From JAZGAE01 sp036475545 (GTDB lineage Bacteria > Pseudomonadota > Alphaproteobacteria > DATDPM01), in the NCBI GenBank assembly GCA_036475545.1, contig JAZGAE010000155.1, forward strand, positions 13,529 through 77,528: 64,000 nucleotides of DNA, read 5' to 3'. Both the position numbers and the translations under genes were made by a program. Shown here in pieces: positions 1 through 8,903 of the stretch (the first letter of the stretch is position 1; the number at the start of each line of letters is the position of its first letter). The notes below the pieces were generated by a model. That model saw only the letters and a program-made list of their open reading frames with translations. It was not told where the DNA came from and made no database searches.

Positions 1-498
1 CGCCGCGATGTGGCGCATCTTGTTGGCCTGTGCCTTGTCGAGCCCCTCGTCCGGCTCGAGGAAGTAGGCGCAGGAGTACTGCCGCTCGGCATCCAGGAAG
101 AGGGCGTACAAGCGTTCCGAGAGGTCGTAATGGTGCGCGACGTTGGACCGCGCCCGGCGCACGGGGTTGAACTGATGCAGCCACCGCATGAGGCCTCTGG
201 AGTCGGCGTACAACGCCGACAGGAGGTAGCGCGGCGCGGCGGCGAAATTCATTCCCGCGAGAGCGAGAAAGTCGTAGATGGTGGCGTCCTCCACCGTGAG
301 CGTCCCGTCCATGTAGGCCTCGCCGGCGACGAGCCGCGGGTTGAGGAAGAGGCGGCGGTGAAGAGAGCGGTCGTGCAGCCGGATGGTGACGGCCGGCCCG
401 GGTGTGCCCGAAAATTCGTGCAGCTTGCCGCGAGCGTCGATCACCCGCAGGGTGCCGATGCCGATAAGGTGCCTGAGAAAATACGAGAGCAAAAACAC
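1..498 (-). CDS. Cyclopropane-fatty-acyl-phospholipid synthase family protein, N-terminal part (runs off the window)
   Basis: This is the first 166 codons of a SAM-dependent methyltransferase of the cyclopropane-fatty-acid synthase family, which adds a methylene bridge to unsaturated acyl chains of membrane phospholipids. The start is a GTG at 498-496 preceded by GGAGAGG about 7 nt upstream. The segment NVAHHYDLSERLYALFLDA followed by RQYSCAYF is the family hallmark just ahead of the SAM-binding fold, which lies outside the window. The N-terminal part (LRVIDARGKLHEFSGTPGP onward) resembles the lipid-binding domain of this family. A separate minus-strand promoter is visible upstream (581-609), so it is probably not part of the ribosomal operon. 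The exact substrate cannot be told from the fragment. Confidence 0.85.
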   Translation of the reverse strand, partial: MFLLSYFLRHLIGIGTLRVIDARGKLHEFSGTPGPAVTIRLHDRSLHRRLFLNPRLVAGEAYMDGTLTVEDATIYDFLALAGMNFAAAPRYLLSALYADSRGLMRWLHQFNPVRRARSNVAHHYDLSERLYALFLDAERQYSCAYFLEPDEGLDKAQANKMRHIAA

Positions 499-580
499 CC
501 GCGTCCCTCTCCGTCCCTTCGGAACGGCCGGTCACGGGCACGGCGCGCCCGGTCGAGCCGGCCGCATGCTTAGGAGTGGG

Positions 581-609
581 ATTTTACCTCAATCCGCTCA
601 GGTTTTCCA
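581..609 (-). promoter_or_regulatory. Candidate sigma70-type promoter for the Cfa-like gene
   Basis: On the minus strand a TGGAAA -35 box (609-604) is separated by 17 bp from a TAAAAT -10 box (586-581), about 80 bp upstream of the GTG start at 498. Each hexamer matches the consensus at four or five positions. This is inferred from sequence only. Confidence 0.45.
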
Positions 610-724
610 TAATCGGACGGGGTGCGGGTCTCATCGGCAGGGTAGGACCGGGCGGCGGGCAAGGCATTCCGCGCCGTCCGGCCTCGGCGCGTGCCGCCGC
701 ATCCGGGGCGGGCAAAGGGCGCGC

Positions 725-1405
725 CTAATCCGCCTTTTGCTCCTTTTCGCCGGGAGGCTCGGCCGCGGCCTCCTCGCCCTCTGCGGTCTCGGCGCCCGCC
801 TCGCCAGGCGCCTCGGCCTCTTCGGCGGGGCGTTTCGCCTTCGCCCGTTTCGCAGGGCCGGCCTTGCCCTTTGGGGCCTCGGCGGGCGGCGGCGCCTCCG
901 CGGCCGCTTCCCCCTCGGCCGCCTTCTCGGCGGCTTCCTTGGCCTGGGCCTTGGCCTCCTCCTCGGTCTTGGCCACGTTGATGGTCACCGTGACGGTCAC
1001 TTCCGGATGCAGGGAGATACGGACGTCGTAAAGGCCGAGGGCCTTTATCGGACTGTCCAGCTGGATCTGGTTGCGCGTGACCGTGAACCCGGTCTCGTCA
1101 AGCGCCGCGGCGAGATCGCGGGTCGTCACCGACCCGTAAAGCTGGCCGCTTTCGCCGGCCTGGCGGACCAACACCAGGCTCAGGCCGTCGAGCTTCCCGG
1201 CCACTGCCTCGGCCTCGCCGCGGTGCTCGAGATTCGTCGCTTCGAGTTGGCCCCGCTGGCTTTCGAAGTGGGCGAGGTTATCCGGTGTCGCCCGCATCGC
1301 CTTCTTCTGCGGCAGAAGGTAATTGCGGGCGAAGCCCGGTTTCACCCGTACCACGTCGCCCATCTGGCCGAGCCTTTCGATGCGTTCCAACAGGATCACC
1401 TCCAT
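725..1405 (-). CDS. rplI: 50S ribosomal protein L9 with long acidic/Ala-rich C-terminal tail
   Basis: Ribosomal protein bL9 binds 23S rRNA at the base of the L1 stalk. The N-terminal signature [19 protein letters not shown] and the following [13 protein letters not shown] are diagnostic. The protein is 226 aa, against about 150 aa for a usual L9. The last 75 or so residues are a low-complexity Ala/Glu/Lys/Pro tail, probably disordered. The ATG at 1405 is preferred over the GTG at 1408 because it follows an AGGAGGA Shine-Dalgarno and overlaps the stop of the upstream DUF2232 gene (TGATG), indicating translational coupling. It is the last gene of the rpsF-rpsR-DUF2232-rplI operon. Confidence 0.96.
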   Translation of the reverse strand: MEVILLERIERLGQMGDVVRVKPGFARNYLLPQKKAMRATPDNLAHFESQRGQLEATNLEHRGEAEAVAGKLDGLSLVLVRQAGESGQLYGSVTTRDLAAALDETGFTVTRNQIQLDSPIKALGLYDVRISLHPEVTVTVTINVAKTEEEAKAQAKEAAEKAAEGEAAAEAPPPAEAPKGKAGPAKRAKAKRPAEEAEAPGEAGAETAEGEEAAAEPPGEKEQKAD

Positions 1406-2346
1406 CACTCATCCTCCTTCCCGGAGTCCTTGGCCCTCAAATATCGGCGGAATCCGGCCCATTGATCGGTGAGGCCCAGGCCCGCCACCAGAACCACCGG
1501 CCACCCGAATACGATCAGGAACAGGTAGAACATTGCCAGGATCATCGGGCCGCCCTTAATCCTGCGCACCACGGCATGTACCACACCGAGGCCCGCGAAG
1601 AAAAACGGGACGGCCAGGATGATGACCATGTTCCAGCCGATGAACCCGAGGGCGCCGTCGCCGAACCAGGCGAGGAGCGCAGCCACCGCCAGCGCCACGG
1701 TCATCCATCGGGGGAGCTCCAGCGCGGCGATGTCCGGGCTTGGCCGGAGAGCCCGCCCGAAACGCGCAAGAACCCCTTGGGCGAGGGCCCCGTTGACGGT
1801 CACGACGATCATCCAGGTCGCGACCACAACGCCTGGAACGTAGGGGGCGGCGGCCTCGGCGAAGGCCGCGATTCGGGCGGGGTCTTGGTCGATAGCCAGC
1901 TGCTCCAAGGCCTGCGCAACGGCCGCCCGGACGTACGCCTCGAGTCCGCCTTCGGCGCCTGAGAACAGAATCGCCGCCACGGCGAACAGGGCCGCGCCGA
2001 GCCCGGTGAGCCAGGCCACCAGCAAGCCCGGTGGATACCATTCCAGCCCGCCATCCGCCGTCGCCTTCGACAACAATGCCCGCCGGGTCACCAGCACCGC
2101 CGGGGCGGCGTTCACCAGGGCATAGATGACGGCGGCGAGGGAGCCGCCGATCAGCCCCGCCGCCACGGTCCCGGCGATGGCGGAGAAGGCGCTTGCCGTG
2201 GCCCCGAGGCCCAACCCCGCGAGGAACAGCGGGAGCTGGGCGAGATTGAAAAGGATTACGGCGCCCGGAAGTCCGGTCAGGGCCGAGAGATACATCAGGC
2301 CGCTCAAGAGGCCCGCGCCGAGGATGGCCAGCGTCTCCTTCGACAT
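1405..2346 (-). CDS. DUF2232-type polytopic membrane protein
   Basis: This 313-aa, very hydrophobic protein has about eight predicted membrane segments, beginning with [20 protein letters not shown] near the N-terminus. Its position between rpsR and rplI is the conserved alphaproteobacterial location of the DUF2232 (YybS-like) family. The family has no established biochemical role. The stop codon overlaps the rplI start, so the two are probably translated in a coupled fashion. The assignment rests on position, length and hydrophobic profile rather than on catalytic motifs. Confidence 0.8.
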   Translation of the reverse strand: MSKETLAILGAGLLSGLMYLSALTGLPGAVILFNLAQLPLFLAGLGLGATASAFSAIAGTVAAGLIGGSLAAVIYALVNAAPAVLVTRRALLSKATADGGLEWYPPGLLVAWLTGLGAALFAVAAILFSGAEGGLEAYVRAAVAQALEQLAIDQDPARIAAFAEAAAPYVPGVVVATWMIVVTVNGALAQGVLARFGRALRPSPDIAALELPRWMTVALAVAALLAWFGDGALGFIGWNMVIILAVPFFFAGLGVVHAVVRRIKGGPMILAMFYLFLIVFGWPVVLVAGLGLTDQWAGFRRYLRAKDSGKEDE

Positions 2347-2374
2347 GGATTTCCCTTAGGCGCCCGGCGCCGGC

Positions 2375-2650
2375 CTACTTGAAGACGTACGGCAAGAGCG
2401 CCAGGAACCGGGCGCGCTTGATGGCTTTCGCGAGCTCACGCTGCTTCTTGCCGGAAACCGCCGTAATGCGGCTGGGCACGATCTTGCCCCGTTCGGAAAG
2501 GAAACGTTGCAGGAGCTTCAAGTCCTTGTAGTCGATCTTCGGCGCATGGGGCCCCGAAAACGGGCAGCTCTTGCGGCGCCGGAAGAATGGCCGCCGTGCC
2601 GCCGAGCCCCTCCGCTCACCCGGTCTTGCGGAACGCGGTCGGAATGCCAT
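2375..2650 (-). CDS. rpsR: 30S ribosomal protein S18
   Basis: Ribosomal protein bS18 (91 aa) sits on the 30S platform next to S6. The core [10 protein letters not shown], then [19 protein letters not shown] and [20 protein letters not shown] is the S18 signature. A basic N-terminal extension of about 20 residues precedes it. The ATG overlaps the rpsF stop codon by one base (TAATG), so it is translationally coupled to its assembly partner S6. Confidence 0.97.
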   Translation of the reverse strand: MAFRPRSARPGERRGSAARRPFFRRRKSCPFSGPHAPKIDYKDLKLLQRFLSERGKIVPSRITAVSGKKQRELAKAIKRARFLALLPYVFK

Positions 2651-3234
2651 TATGACTCGGCTCCTTCCGGTTCTTCCTGCTCGGTTGTGGCTTTGCCGAC
2701 TTTTGTCTCTTCCGGTGTCTCTTTCGAGGGACCCGCTCCTTCCTTCTCTTCAACAGCGGTCCGCTTGCTCTTGTCGGTCGCTTCGCCGCGCTCCTCCTTG
2801 CTCTCGCGCCGTTCACGCTCTTCGCGGCCGTCGCGCCGTCCGCGTTCGTCGCGGCCATCGCGCCGTCCCCGTTCGTCGCGGCCGTCGCGCCGTCCCCGTT
2901 CGTCGCGGGACGCGCGGGACTGCATTACAACGGACGGACCGGTCTCGAGCTCGTCCACCCTGAGGGTGAGAAACCGCAGCACGTCCTCGTTGATCCGCAT
3001 CTGGCGCTCCATCTCCTGGACCGCCGACCACGGAGCGTCGATGTTGAACAGGACGTAATGTCCCTTGCGGTTCTTCTTGATCCTGTAGGCGAGGCTCCTG
3101 AGCCCCCAGTGTTCCTTCTTGGTCACCTCGCCGCCGTTCTCCTTGACTACGGAGGCGAAGCGCTCCGCGAGGCCCTCGACCGCCGATGCCGAGATGTCCT
3201 GGCGCGCGATGAATACGTTTTCGTAATAAGCCAA
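2650..3234 (-). CDS. rpsF: 30S ribosomal protein S6 with repeat-built charged tail
   Basis: Ribosomal protein bS6 pairs with S18 on the small subunit. Residues 1-95 or so form the canonical fold ([20 protein letters not shown], then [20 protein letters not shown]). The protein is 194 aa because of a tail of about 90 residues. That tail contains three perfect copies of the nonapeptide DERGRRDGR, a degenerate copy (EERERRESK) and an acidic Lys/Glu/Thr end. The first gene of the S6/S18/DUF2232/L9 operon, it starts at an ATG with an AAGGAG Shine-Dalgarno. In other bacteria the S6 C-terminus can carry added glutamates, but the repeat tail here is far longer than usual. Confidence 0.96.
   Translation of the reverse strand: MAYYENVFIARQDISASAVEGLAERFASVVKENGGEVTKKEHWGLRSLAYRIKKNRKGHYVLFNIDAPWSAVQEMERQMRINEDVLRFLTLRVDELETGPSVVMQSRASRDERGRRDGRDERGRRDGRDERGRRDGREERERRESKEERGEATDKSKRTAVEEKEGAGPSKETPEETKVGKATTEQEEPEGAES
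2822..2905. repeat. 27-bp in-frame tandem repeat inside rpsF (about three units)
   Basis: The unit of 27 bp encodes DERGRRDGR. Three near-identical copies are followed by a diverged fourth. The period is a multiple of three, so copy-number change would keep the frame. It forms the middle of the S6 tail. Confidence 0.85.
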
Positions 3235-3341
3235 GCAACTGACTCCTTCTGGCTGTTACGCGGCCCGGCGCTCATCGAACCTGTCGAATACAGCCGCCCG
3301 GGCCTAGCCGGCCAAGCCGGCAAGGAGCTAAAGCCGGCCGC

Positions 3342-3369
3342 ACTATACAGAATACCCGCATCCGCGCAA
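3342..3369 (-). promoter_or_regulatory. Candidate promoter of the rpsF-rpsR-DUF2232-rplI operon
   Basis: On the minus strand a TATAGT -10 box (3347-3342, five of six consensus bases) follows a weak TTGCGC -35 box (3369-3364) at 16 bp. It lies about 110 bp upstream of the rpsF ATG. A GC-rich palindromic stretch sits between promoter and gene. Confidence 0.45.
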
Positions 3370-3396
3370 GACCGCGGGATGGGACGCCGGGCCGGC

Positions 3397-3402
3397 TTGA
3401 CA
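3397..3402 (+). promoter_or_regulatory. TTGACA -35 element upstream of fabD
   Basis: A perfect TTGACA lies 66 bp upstream of the fabD start. The region 16-19 bp further on has no good -10 match, so promoter activity is a guess. Confidence 0.3.
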
Positions 3403-3467
3403 GCCTGCGGCCAGTCGTGGTGACTGTTCGCCCCTTCGAATGCCCGCGATGGGGTGGCCGGTCAGGG

Positions 3468-4415
3468 ATGGCACGCGCGTTCGTATTTCCGGGGCAGGGG
3501 TCCCAGGCCGTCGGCATGGGGCGTGATCTGGCCGACGCCTTCCCCGCCGCAAGGCGAGTCTTCGGGGAGGTGGACGAGGCGCTCCACCAGAATCTCAGCC
3601 GGCTCATGTTCGAGGGGCCGGAGGACGAACTCACCCTCACCGAGAACGCCCAGCCGGCGCTGATGGCCGTGAGCCTGGCGGTCGTGCGCACGCTCGCGGA
3701 GGGAGGCGCGGAGGTGGCCGCGGCGTGTCCCTTCGTGGCCGGCCATTCGCTGGGCGAATACTCGGCGCTCACCGCCGCCGGGGCGCTCAAGCTGGCCGAC
3801 GCCGGGCGGCTCCTGAAGGTTCGCGGCCAAGCCATGCAGAGGGCGGTTCCCGTGGGCGAGGGGGCGATGGCGGCGCTCATTGGCCTCGACCTTGGCGACG
3901 TCATCGAAGTGGCCGCCGCCGCGGTGGCGGGGTCGCAAGACGAGGTCTGCGCGGCCGCCAACGACAACGCGCCCGGCCAGGTGGTAGTGAGCGGGTCGCG
4001 GGCCGCCGTCGAGCGCGCCGTCGCCATCGCTGCCGAGCGAGGCGCCAAGCGCGGCGTCATGCTGCCGGTGAGCGCACCGTTCCATTGCGCGCTGATGGCG
4101 CCCGCGGCCGAGGTCATGGCCGAGTCGCTAAAGGCCGTCTCGCTCAAGGCTCCGGTCGTGCCGCTGATCGCCAACGTGACCGCCGAGCCCGTCCGGGACC
4201 CCGATGTCATCCGCCGCCTTTTGGTGGAACAGGTCACCACCATGGTGCGCTGGCGCGAGAGTGTGCTCTACATGGTCGATCACGGTATCGACACCCTGGT
4301 GGAGCTCGGCGCCGGACGCGTGCTGACGGGCCTCGCCCGGCGCATCAACCGGGATCTCACCGCAATGGCGATACAGACACCGGCGGATATCGAGTCGCTG
4401 TTCGCGACCCTGTGA
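3468..4415 (+). CDS. fabD: Malonyl-CoA:acyl carrier protein transacylase
   Basis: FabD transfers malonyl groups from CoA to ACP, feeding fatty acid elongation in the cytoplasm. The 315-aa protein begins MARAFVFPGQGSQAVGMG. The nucleophile elbow GHSLGEYSA places the active serine at Ser94, and SAPFHCALM places the catalytic histidine at His206. The ATG at 3468 is chosen because the family starts at this FPGQGSQ segment; an in-frame start 51 bp earlier would add a non-conserved leader. It is the first gene of the fabD-fabG-acpP-fabF cluster. Confidence 0.97.
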   Translation: MARAFVFPGQGSQAVGMGRDLADAFPAARRVFGEVDEALHQNLSRLMFEGPEDELTLTENAQPALMAVSLAVVRTLAEGGAEVAAACPFVAGHSLGEYSALTAAGALKLADAGRLLKVRGQAMQRAVPVGEGAMAALIGLDLGDVIEVAAAAVAGSQDEVCAAANDNAPGQVVVSGSRAAVERAVAIAAERGAKRGVMLPVSAPFHCALMAPAAEVMAESLKAVSLKAPVVPLIANVTAEPVRDPDVIRRLLVEQVTTMVRWRESVLYMVDHGIDTLVELGAGRVLTGLARRINRDLTAMAIQTPADIESLFATL

Positions 4416-4436
4416 TCGGGAAGGGGAGGGTTCATC

Positions 4437-5174
4437 ATGTTCGACCTCAGTGGAAAACGCGCCCTCGTGACCGGCGCCAGCGGCGGCATCGGCGGGGCCA
4501 TGGCCCGGGCGTTCCACGCGCGGGGCGCGGACGTGACCCTATCGGGGACCCGTGTCGACGCGCTCGAGGCCCTCGCGGGCGACCTCGGGGAGCGCGCCTT
4601 CGCGGTTCCCGCGGACCTGGCCGATGCGGGAGCGGCCGAGCGACTTGCCGCGGAGGCCTGCACCGCGATGGGCGGGGTCGATATCCTCGTCAACAATGCC
4701 GGGATCACCCGCGACGCCCTGGTGATGCGGATGAAGGACGAGGACTGGCAGGCCGTGCTCGACGTCAACCTCACCGCCGGCTTCCGCCTCGCGCGCGCCT
4801 GCCTCAGGGACATGATCAAGCGGCGTTGGGGCCGGATCATCGGGATCACCTCGGTCGTCGGCGTCACCGGGAACCCGGGCCAGGCCAACTACGCCGCCGC
4901 CAAGGCCGGGATGATCGGCATGACCAAGTCGCTGGCCGCCGAGGTCGCCTCCCGCGGCATTACGGTCAACTGCATCGCCCCCGGCTTCATCACCACCGCC
5001 ATGACCGACAAGCTCCCGGACGAGCAAAAGCAGCGCCTGCTTGCGCGAATCCCCGCCGGCGCCTTCGGCACGCCTGGGGACGTGGCCGCCTGCGCCGTTT
5101 TCCTGGCCTCGGAGGAGGCCGCTTATCTCACCGGCCAAACCTTGCATGTCAATGGGGGAATGGCGATGATATAG
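4437..5174 (+). CDS. fabG: 3-oxoacyl-[acyl-carrier-protein] reductase
   Basis: FabG is the NADPH-dependent beta-ketoacyl-ACP reductase of type II fatty acid synthesis. The 245-aa short-chain dehydrogenase has the cofactor loop TGASGGIG (12-19), NNAG (85-88) and the catalytic set Ser138, Tyr151 and Lys155 (YAAAK). It lies 21 bp after fabD on the same strand. The size and the closing VNGGMAMI are typical of FabG rather than of a generic SDR. Confidence 0.97.
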   Translation: MFDLSGKRALVTGASGGIGGAMARAFHARGADVTLSGTRVDALEALAGDLGERAFAVPADLADAGAAERLAAEACTAMGGVDILVNNAGITRDALVMRMKDEDWQAVLDVNLTAGFRLARACLRDMIKRRWGRIIGITSVVGVTGNPGQANYAAAKAGMIGMTKSLAAEVASRGITVNCIAPGFITTAMTDKLPDEQKQRLLARIPAGAFGTPGDVAACAVFLASEEAAYLTGQTLHVNGGMAMI

Positions 5175-5347
5175 CGCCGTTTCGGGTAATCTCGGCGGGT
5201 GCTGGTCAATATCGAGAAAGTGTGATACGTAACCGCGCCTTCTGAGCCGAAGACGCCGGTCGGGGGCTAGTTCAGGGGAGGTGTTCCGGCCCACCCCGGG
5301 ACCGGTTTCGTGTGTTTCAGTCATATCAAGTCCGAGGGATTGGATTC

Positions 5348-5584
5348 ATGGGTGATGATATCGCCGAACGCGTAAAGAAGATTGTCGTCGAGCATCTCGG
5401 CGTCGACGAGTCCAAGGTGACCGACGGCGCCAGCTTCATTGATGACCTGGGCGCCGACAGCCTTGACACGGTGGAGCTGGTGATGGCGTTCGAGGAGGAA
5501 TTCGGCTGTGAGATTCCGGACGACGCCGCCGAGAAGATTCTGACCGTCAAGGACGCGATCAATTACATCGGGAACAATGTCTGA
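5348..5584 (+). CDS. acpP: Acyl carrier protein
   Basis: This 78-aa acidic protein carries growing acyl chains on a 4'-phosphopantetheine arm. The attachment motif [10 protein letters not shown] places the modified serine at Ser38. The start at 5348 ([11 protein letters not shown]) fits the family length; the frame remains open upstream but that stretch is not ACP-like. A 173-bp gap separates it from fabG, room enough for its own promoter, although I found no convincing -35/-10 pair. A strong hairpin follows the stop. Confidence 0.98.
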   Translation: MGDDIAERVKKIVVEHLGVDESKVTDGASFIDDLGADSLDTVELVMAFEEEFGCEIPDDAAEKILTVKDAINYIGNNV

Positions 5585-5589
5585 TTCGA

Positions 5590-5607
5590 CGGGCGCTTCC
5601 GCGCCCG
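5590..5607 (+). terminator. Stable hairpin between acpP and fabF
   Basis: A perfect 7-bp GC stem (CGGGCGC/GCGCCCG) with a TTCC tetraloop begins 6 nt after the acpP stop. No U-run follows, so it is more likely a partial attenuator or an mRNA-protecting 3' structure than a full terminator. Confidence 0.45.
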
Positions 5608-5647
5608 GCCCGCCTCCGCCTTTCTCACTAGACTTGCCACCATCTCC

Positions 5648-6910
5648 ATGAGACGGGTCGTCATTACCGGCATGGGAATGGTGACCCCCTTGGCCTGCGG
5701 GGTCAAACATAACTGGGACCGCTTGATCGACGGCCAGTCCGGTATCCGGGCGATCACTTCCTTCGACGCCTCCGATCTCGCCTCGAAGATCGCCGGACAG
5801 GTTCCGCGCGGCGAAGGAGGCAACGGGCTCTTCAATCCCGACGATTGGGTCGAGCCCAAGGAACAGCGCAAAATAGAGGAATTCATCCTCTTCGCGCTGA
5901 CCGCCGCGGCCGAGGCGGTGGCGGACGCGGGCTGGACGCCGCAGGACGAGGACTCGCTTGAGCGAACCGGGGTCATGATCGGTTCCGGCATAGGGGGCCT
6001 GTCCGGCATCGCCGAGATGGCGATCACGCTTCACGAGAAAGGGCCGCGCCGCGTCAGCCCCTTCTTCATTCCCTCCTGCCTCATCAATCTGGCGTCCGGC
6101 CACGTCGCGATCAGGAACGGCTTCAAGGGGCCGACTCATTCCGTGGTCACGGCGTGCTCGTCGGGCGCGCACGCCATCGGCGACGCGGCGCGGCTCATCC
6201 AATGGGACGATGCCGATGTGATGGTGGCCGGCGGCACGGAGGGCGCCATCTGCCGGCTGGGCGTCGCAGGGTTCGCGGCGGCACGGGCGCTGTCGACCCA
6301 TTTCAATGACACGCCCGCGCGCGCGTCCCGCCCCTGGGACAAGGATCGCGACGGCTTCGTCGTGGCCGAGGGTGCCGGCGTCGTCGTCCTCGAGGAGCTC
6401 GGGCACGCCAGGCGCCGCGGCGCTACGATTTACGGCGAAGTGATCGGCTACGGGCTTTCCGGCGACGCCTATCACATCACGGCGCCCGCCGCCGACGGCA
6501 CCGGAGCGTTTCGGGCCATGGCCGGTGCGCTCAAGTCCGCCCGGCTCGACCCCGAGGATATCGATTACATCAACGCCCACGGCACCTCGACGCCGCTGGG
6601 CGACAAGATCGAGCTTGACGCCGTGAAACGGGTATTCGGGGAGGCCGCGCACAAGCTCTCCATGTCGTCGACCAAGTCGGCCATGGGGCACCTGCTGGGC
6701 GGCGCCGGGAGCGTCGAGGCCATCTTCTGCATCCTCGCCATGGCCAACGGCGTCGTTCCCCCGACGCTCAACCTCGATAATCCCTCGGAGGGGTGCGATC
6801 TGGATCTGGTGCCGAACGGGGCCAAGGAACGCGTGGTCCGCAAAGCGCTCTCCAACTCCTTCGGTTTCGGCGGGACCAACGCCACCGTGGTGTTCGGCCC
6901 GCCGCCTTGA
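5648..6910 (+). CDS. fabF: 3-oxoacyl-[acyl-carrier-protein] synthase II
   Basis: FabF condenses malonyl-ACP with acyl-ACP in chain elongation. The 420-aa thiolase-fold protein has the nucleophile Cys170 in VVTACSSGAHA, His311 in NAHGTSTPLGD and His348 in STKSAMGHLLG. It opens with MRRVVITGMGMVTPLA, the normal FabF start. It follows acpP by 63 bp and precedes mltG by 6 bp. Confidence 0.97.
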   Translation: MRRVVITGMGMVTPLACGVKHNWDRLIDGQSGIRAITSFDASDLASKIAGQVPRGEGGNGLFNPDDWVEPKEQRKIEEFILFALTAAAEAVADAGWTPQDEDSLERTGVMIGSGIGGLSGIAEMAITLHEKGPRRVSPFFIPSCLINLASGHVAIRNGFKGPTHSVVTACSSGAHAIGDAARLIQWDDADVMVAGGTEGAICRLGVAGFAAARALSTHFNDTPARASRPWDKDRDGFVVAEGAGVVVLEELGHARRRGATIYGEVIGYGLSGDAYHITAPAADGTGAFRAMAGALKSARLDPEDIDYINAHGTSTPLGDKIELDAVKRVFGEAAHKLSMSSTKSAMGHLLGGAGSVEAIFCILAMANGVVPPTLNLDNPSEGCDLDLVPNGAKERVVRKALSNSFGFGGTNATVVFGPPP

Positions 6911-6916
6911 TGTGGC

Positions 6917-7975
6917 ATGGGGCGGGTCCTGGCGCGCTTGGGCATCGTTTTCACGGCCGCCGCGGCCGTCGTCGCGGGCGCCTTTCTTTGGGGCACCGCC
7001 CGCTTCGTCCAACCCGGTCCGCTCGCGGCTCCCACCACCGTGATCGTGCCTAGGGGCGCCGGGCTCGAGGAGATCGCCGCGCTGCTGGCGCGCGAAGGGG
7101 TGATCGACGAGCCGCTGCTGTTCACCATGGCGGTGCGATTCTCCGGCGGCGACAGGAGTCTCAAGGCCGGCGAGTACGCCGTGCCCGCGCGCATCGACGG
7201 GCGCCACGTCATGGGACTGCTCCAGAGTGGCAAGACGGTGGTGCGCCGTCTCACCGTGGTCGAGGGCCTCACGTCGCCGCAAGTGCTGGCCCGGATCGCG
7301 GCGACGGAGGGACTCGTCGGGCCTCTGCCCGAGTCTCCGGGCGACGGCCGGATGCTGCCGGAGACCTATCATTTTTCCTATGGCGACACGCGCCTCGACG
7401 TGGTCGCCCGCATGGTCCGCGCCATGGACGGGACCCTCGACGAACTCTGGACCAAGCGCGCCCCCGGCCTCCCGTTCGACACGGTGGAAGAGGCGCTCGT
7501 GCTCGCCTCCATCATCGAGAAGGAGACGGCTCGCCACGACGAACGCGCCCGCATCGCTGCGGTGTTCGTCAACCGCATGGAGAAGGGGATGCGGCTGCAA
7601 TCCGACCCCACGGTGGCCTACGCGCTCGCCGGGGGCGCCGGCCCGCTGGACCGCCCCTTGACGCGGGCCGATCTGGAGATCGAGCACCCTTACAACACCT
7701 ATGTGATCGACGGCCTGCCGCCCGGCCCGATCACCAACCCGGGCCGCGCCTCGATCGCCGCCGCGCTCAACCCGGCGCCGACCAACGACCTCTATTTCGT
7801 CGCCGACGGCAGCGGCGGCCACGTCTTCGCGGAAACCCTGGAGGAGCACAACCGCAACGTCGTCCGCTGGCGCCAGATCCGCAGACGGTCGCGCGAGGCG
7901 GGCGGGACCGGCGCCGCCGAATCGCCTCCGGGGTCTAGCGGTTCCTCCCAAGACGGCGCATCAGCGAGTCCGTAA
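6917..7975 (+). CDS. mltG: Endolytic murein transglycosylase MltG (YceG-like)
   Basis: MltG cleaves nascent peptidoglycan strands near the inner membrane and is thought to end glycan polymerisation. The 352-aa protein has one N-terminal membrane anchor (about residues 9-27), a LysM-like segment and the YceG domain. The catalytic glutamate is in LASIIEKETA (Glu201), and the C-terminal HPYNTYVIDGLPPGPI is family-specific. The fabF-mltG order is common in proteobacteria. Its last 41 bp overlap the 3' end of the converging SDR gene. Confidence 0.95.
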   Translation: MGRVLARLGIVFTAAAAVVAGAFLWGTARFVQPGPLAAPTTVIVPRGAGLEEIAALLAREGVIDEPLLFTMAVRFSGGDRSLKAGEYAVPARIDGRHVMGLLQSGKTVVRRLTVVEGLTSPQVLARIAATEGLVGPLPESPGDGRMLPETYHFSYGDTRLDVVARMVRAMDGTLDELWTKRAPGLPFDTVEEALVLASIIEKETARHDERARIAAVFVNRMEKGMRLQSDPTVAYALAGGAGPLDRPLTRADLEIEHPYNTYVIDGLPPGPITNPGRASIAAALNPAPTNDLYFVADGSGGHVFAETLEEHNRNVVRWRQIRRRSREAGGTGAAESPPGSSGSSQDGASASP

Positions 7976-8708
7976 GCCCCGCGGGCAGTGCCGCCCCGAG
8001 CCAGACGAGGGCATACATCGGCCAGGGAAAGGCAATGCGCGGCCGATTGCGCCGAAGCCCGCGCTGGATGATCCGGGCGGCCCTGTCGGCGTCGATCGCC
8101 AACGGCATGTAGAAATCGTTGTTCTCGGTCAAGGGCGTGCGCACGAAGCCCGGACAGACGACCGAGACCTCGATGCCGTCCTTGCCAAGCTCGCGTCTCA
8201 GCGCCTCGCCGTAGAGTCGCCCGGCGGCCTTGGTAGCGCAGTAGGCGGCGGCCCCGGGCGAGCCGACGAAGGCGGCCAGCGAGCTCATGATGGCGATCTG
8301 GCCGCGCCCGCGGGCGCGCATCACCGGGATGGCAGGCAAGACCGTGTTCAGCACGCCGTCGACGTTGATGGCGAAGATGCGGCGCACGGTCTCGGCGGTT
8401 TCCCGGAAGAAGCCTTCGCCGCCGCTGGTGCCGGCCGAGACGCCGGCATTGGCTACGACGAGGTCGAGGGGCGCGATGGAGTCGGCGTCGTCGATCCAGC
8501 GGGCGCAGGCTTGCCCGTCGGTCACGTCGACGAGGGCGGCCTGCACCTTCGCGCCCCGCTCTTCGCAGGACAGGGCCACCGCGTCGAGCCGGGCGGCGTC
8601 GCGACCGCATAAAGCCAACGTTACACCGGGCGCCGCGTAAGCGCGCGCGAGCGCCGCGCCGATGCCGCTGCTCGCGCCCGTAATCAGGATGGAGCGCGGG
8701 GTCCGCAT
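7935..8708 (-). CDS. Short-chain dehydrogenase/reductase, substrate unknown
   Basis: This 257-aa classical SDR has the nucleotide loop TGASSGIG (10-17), NAG (87-89), a catalytic Ser142/143 and Tyr156 with Lys160 (YCATK). The start at 8708 (MRTPRSILITGASSG) places the Rossmann loop at the usual distance; the open frame upstream is rich in Arg/Pro and unlikely to be coding. The C-terminus is relatively long and hydrophobic (FPWPMYALVWLGAALPAG), hinting at membrane association. It is transcribed against mltG and overlaps its 3' end. The sequence gives no substrate. Confidence 0.88.
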   Translation of the reverse strand: MRTPRSILITGASSGIGAALARAYAAPGVTLALCGRDAARLDAVALSCEERGAKVQAALVDVTDGQACARWIDDADSIAPLDLVVANAGVSAGTSGGEGFFRETAETVRRIFAINVDGVLNTVLPAIPVMRARGRGQIAIMSSLAAFVGSPGAAAYCATKAAGRLYGEALRRELGKDGIEVSVVCPGFVRTPLTENNDFYMPLAIDADRAARIIQRGLRRNRPRIAFPWPMYALVWLGAALPAGLTDSLMRRLGRNR

Positions 8709-8903
8709 GGCCGCATCATGGGGCGGTGGTTGCCGCTTCACAAGCGCCGCCTCGGAGCTCATCTGCGGCCTTCGGCCGGCCGTCCTCGCCGGCGGTCGGC
8801 GTCCCGGCGCCACCCGAGAACCTCAGAAATCGGCGGCGAAGGCGACTTGTTGGCGCCGGGGCCCGGGTATAGAGTGTGGCGGCGCTCGTGGGTCCCCCGA
8901 AAT

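Noticed and set aside
5321..7951. Very long antisense open frame (about 876 codons) opposite acpP, fabF and mltG
   Set aside because: It runs antisense to three well-recognised genes, and its His/Arg/Gly-rich translation is the usual mirror of GC-rich coding DNA.
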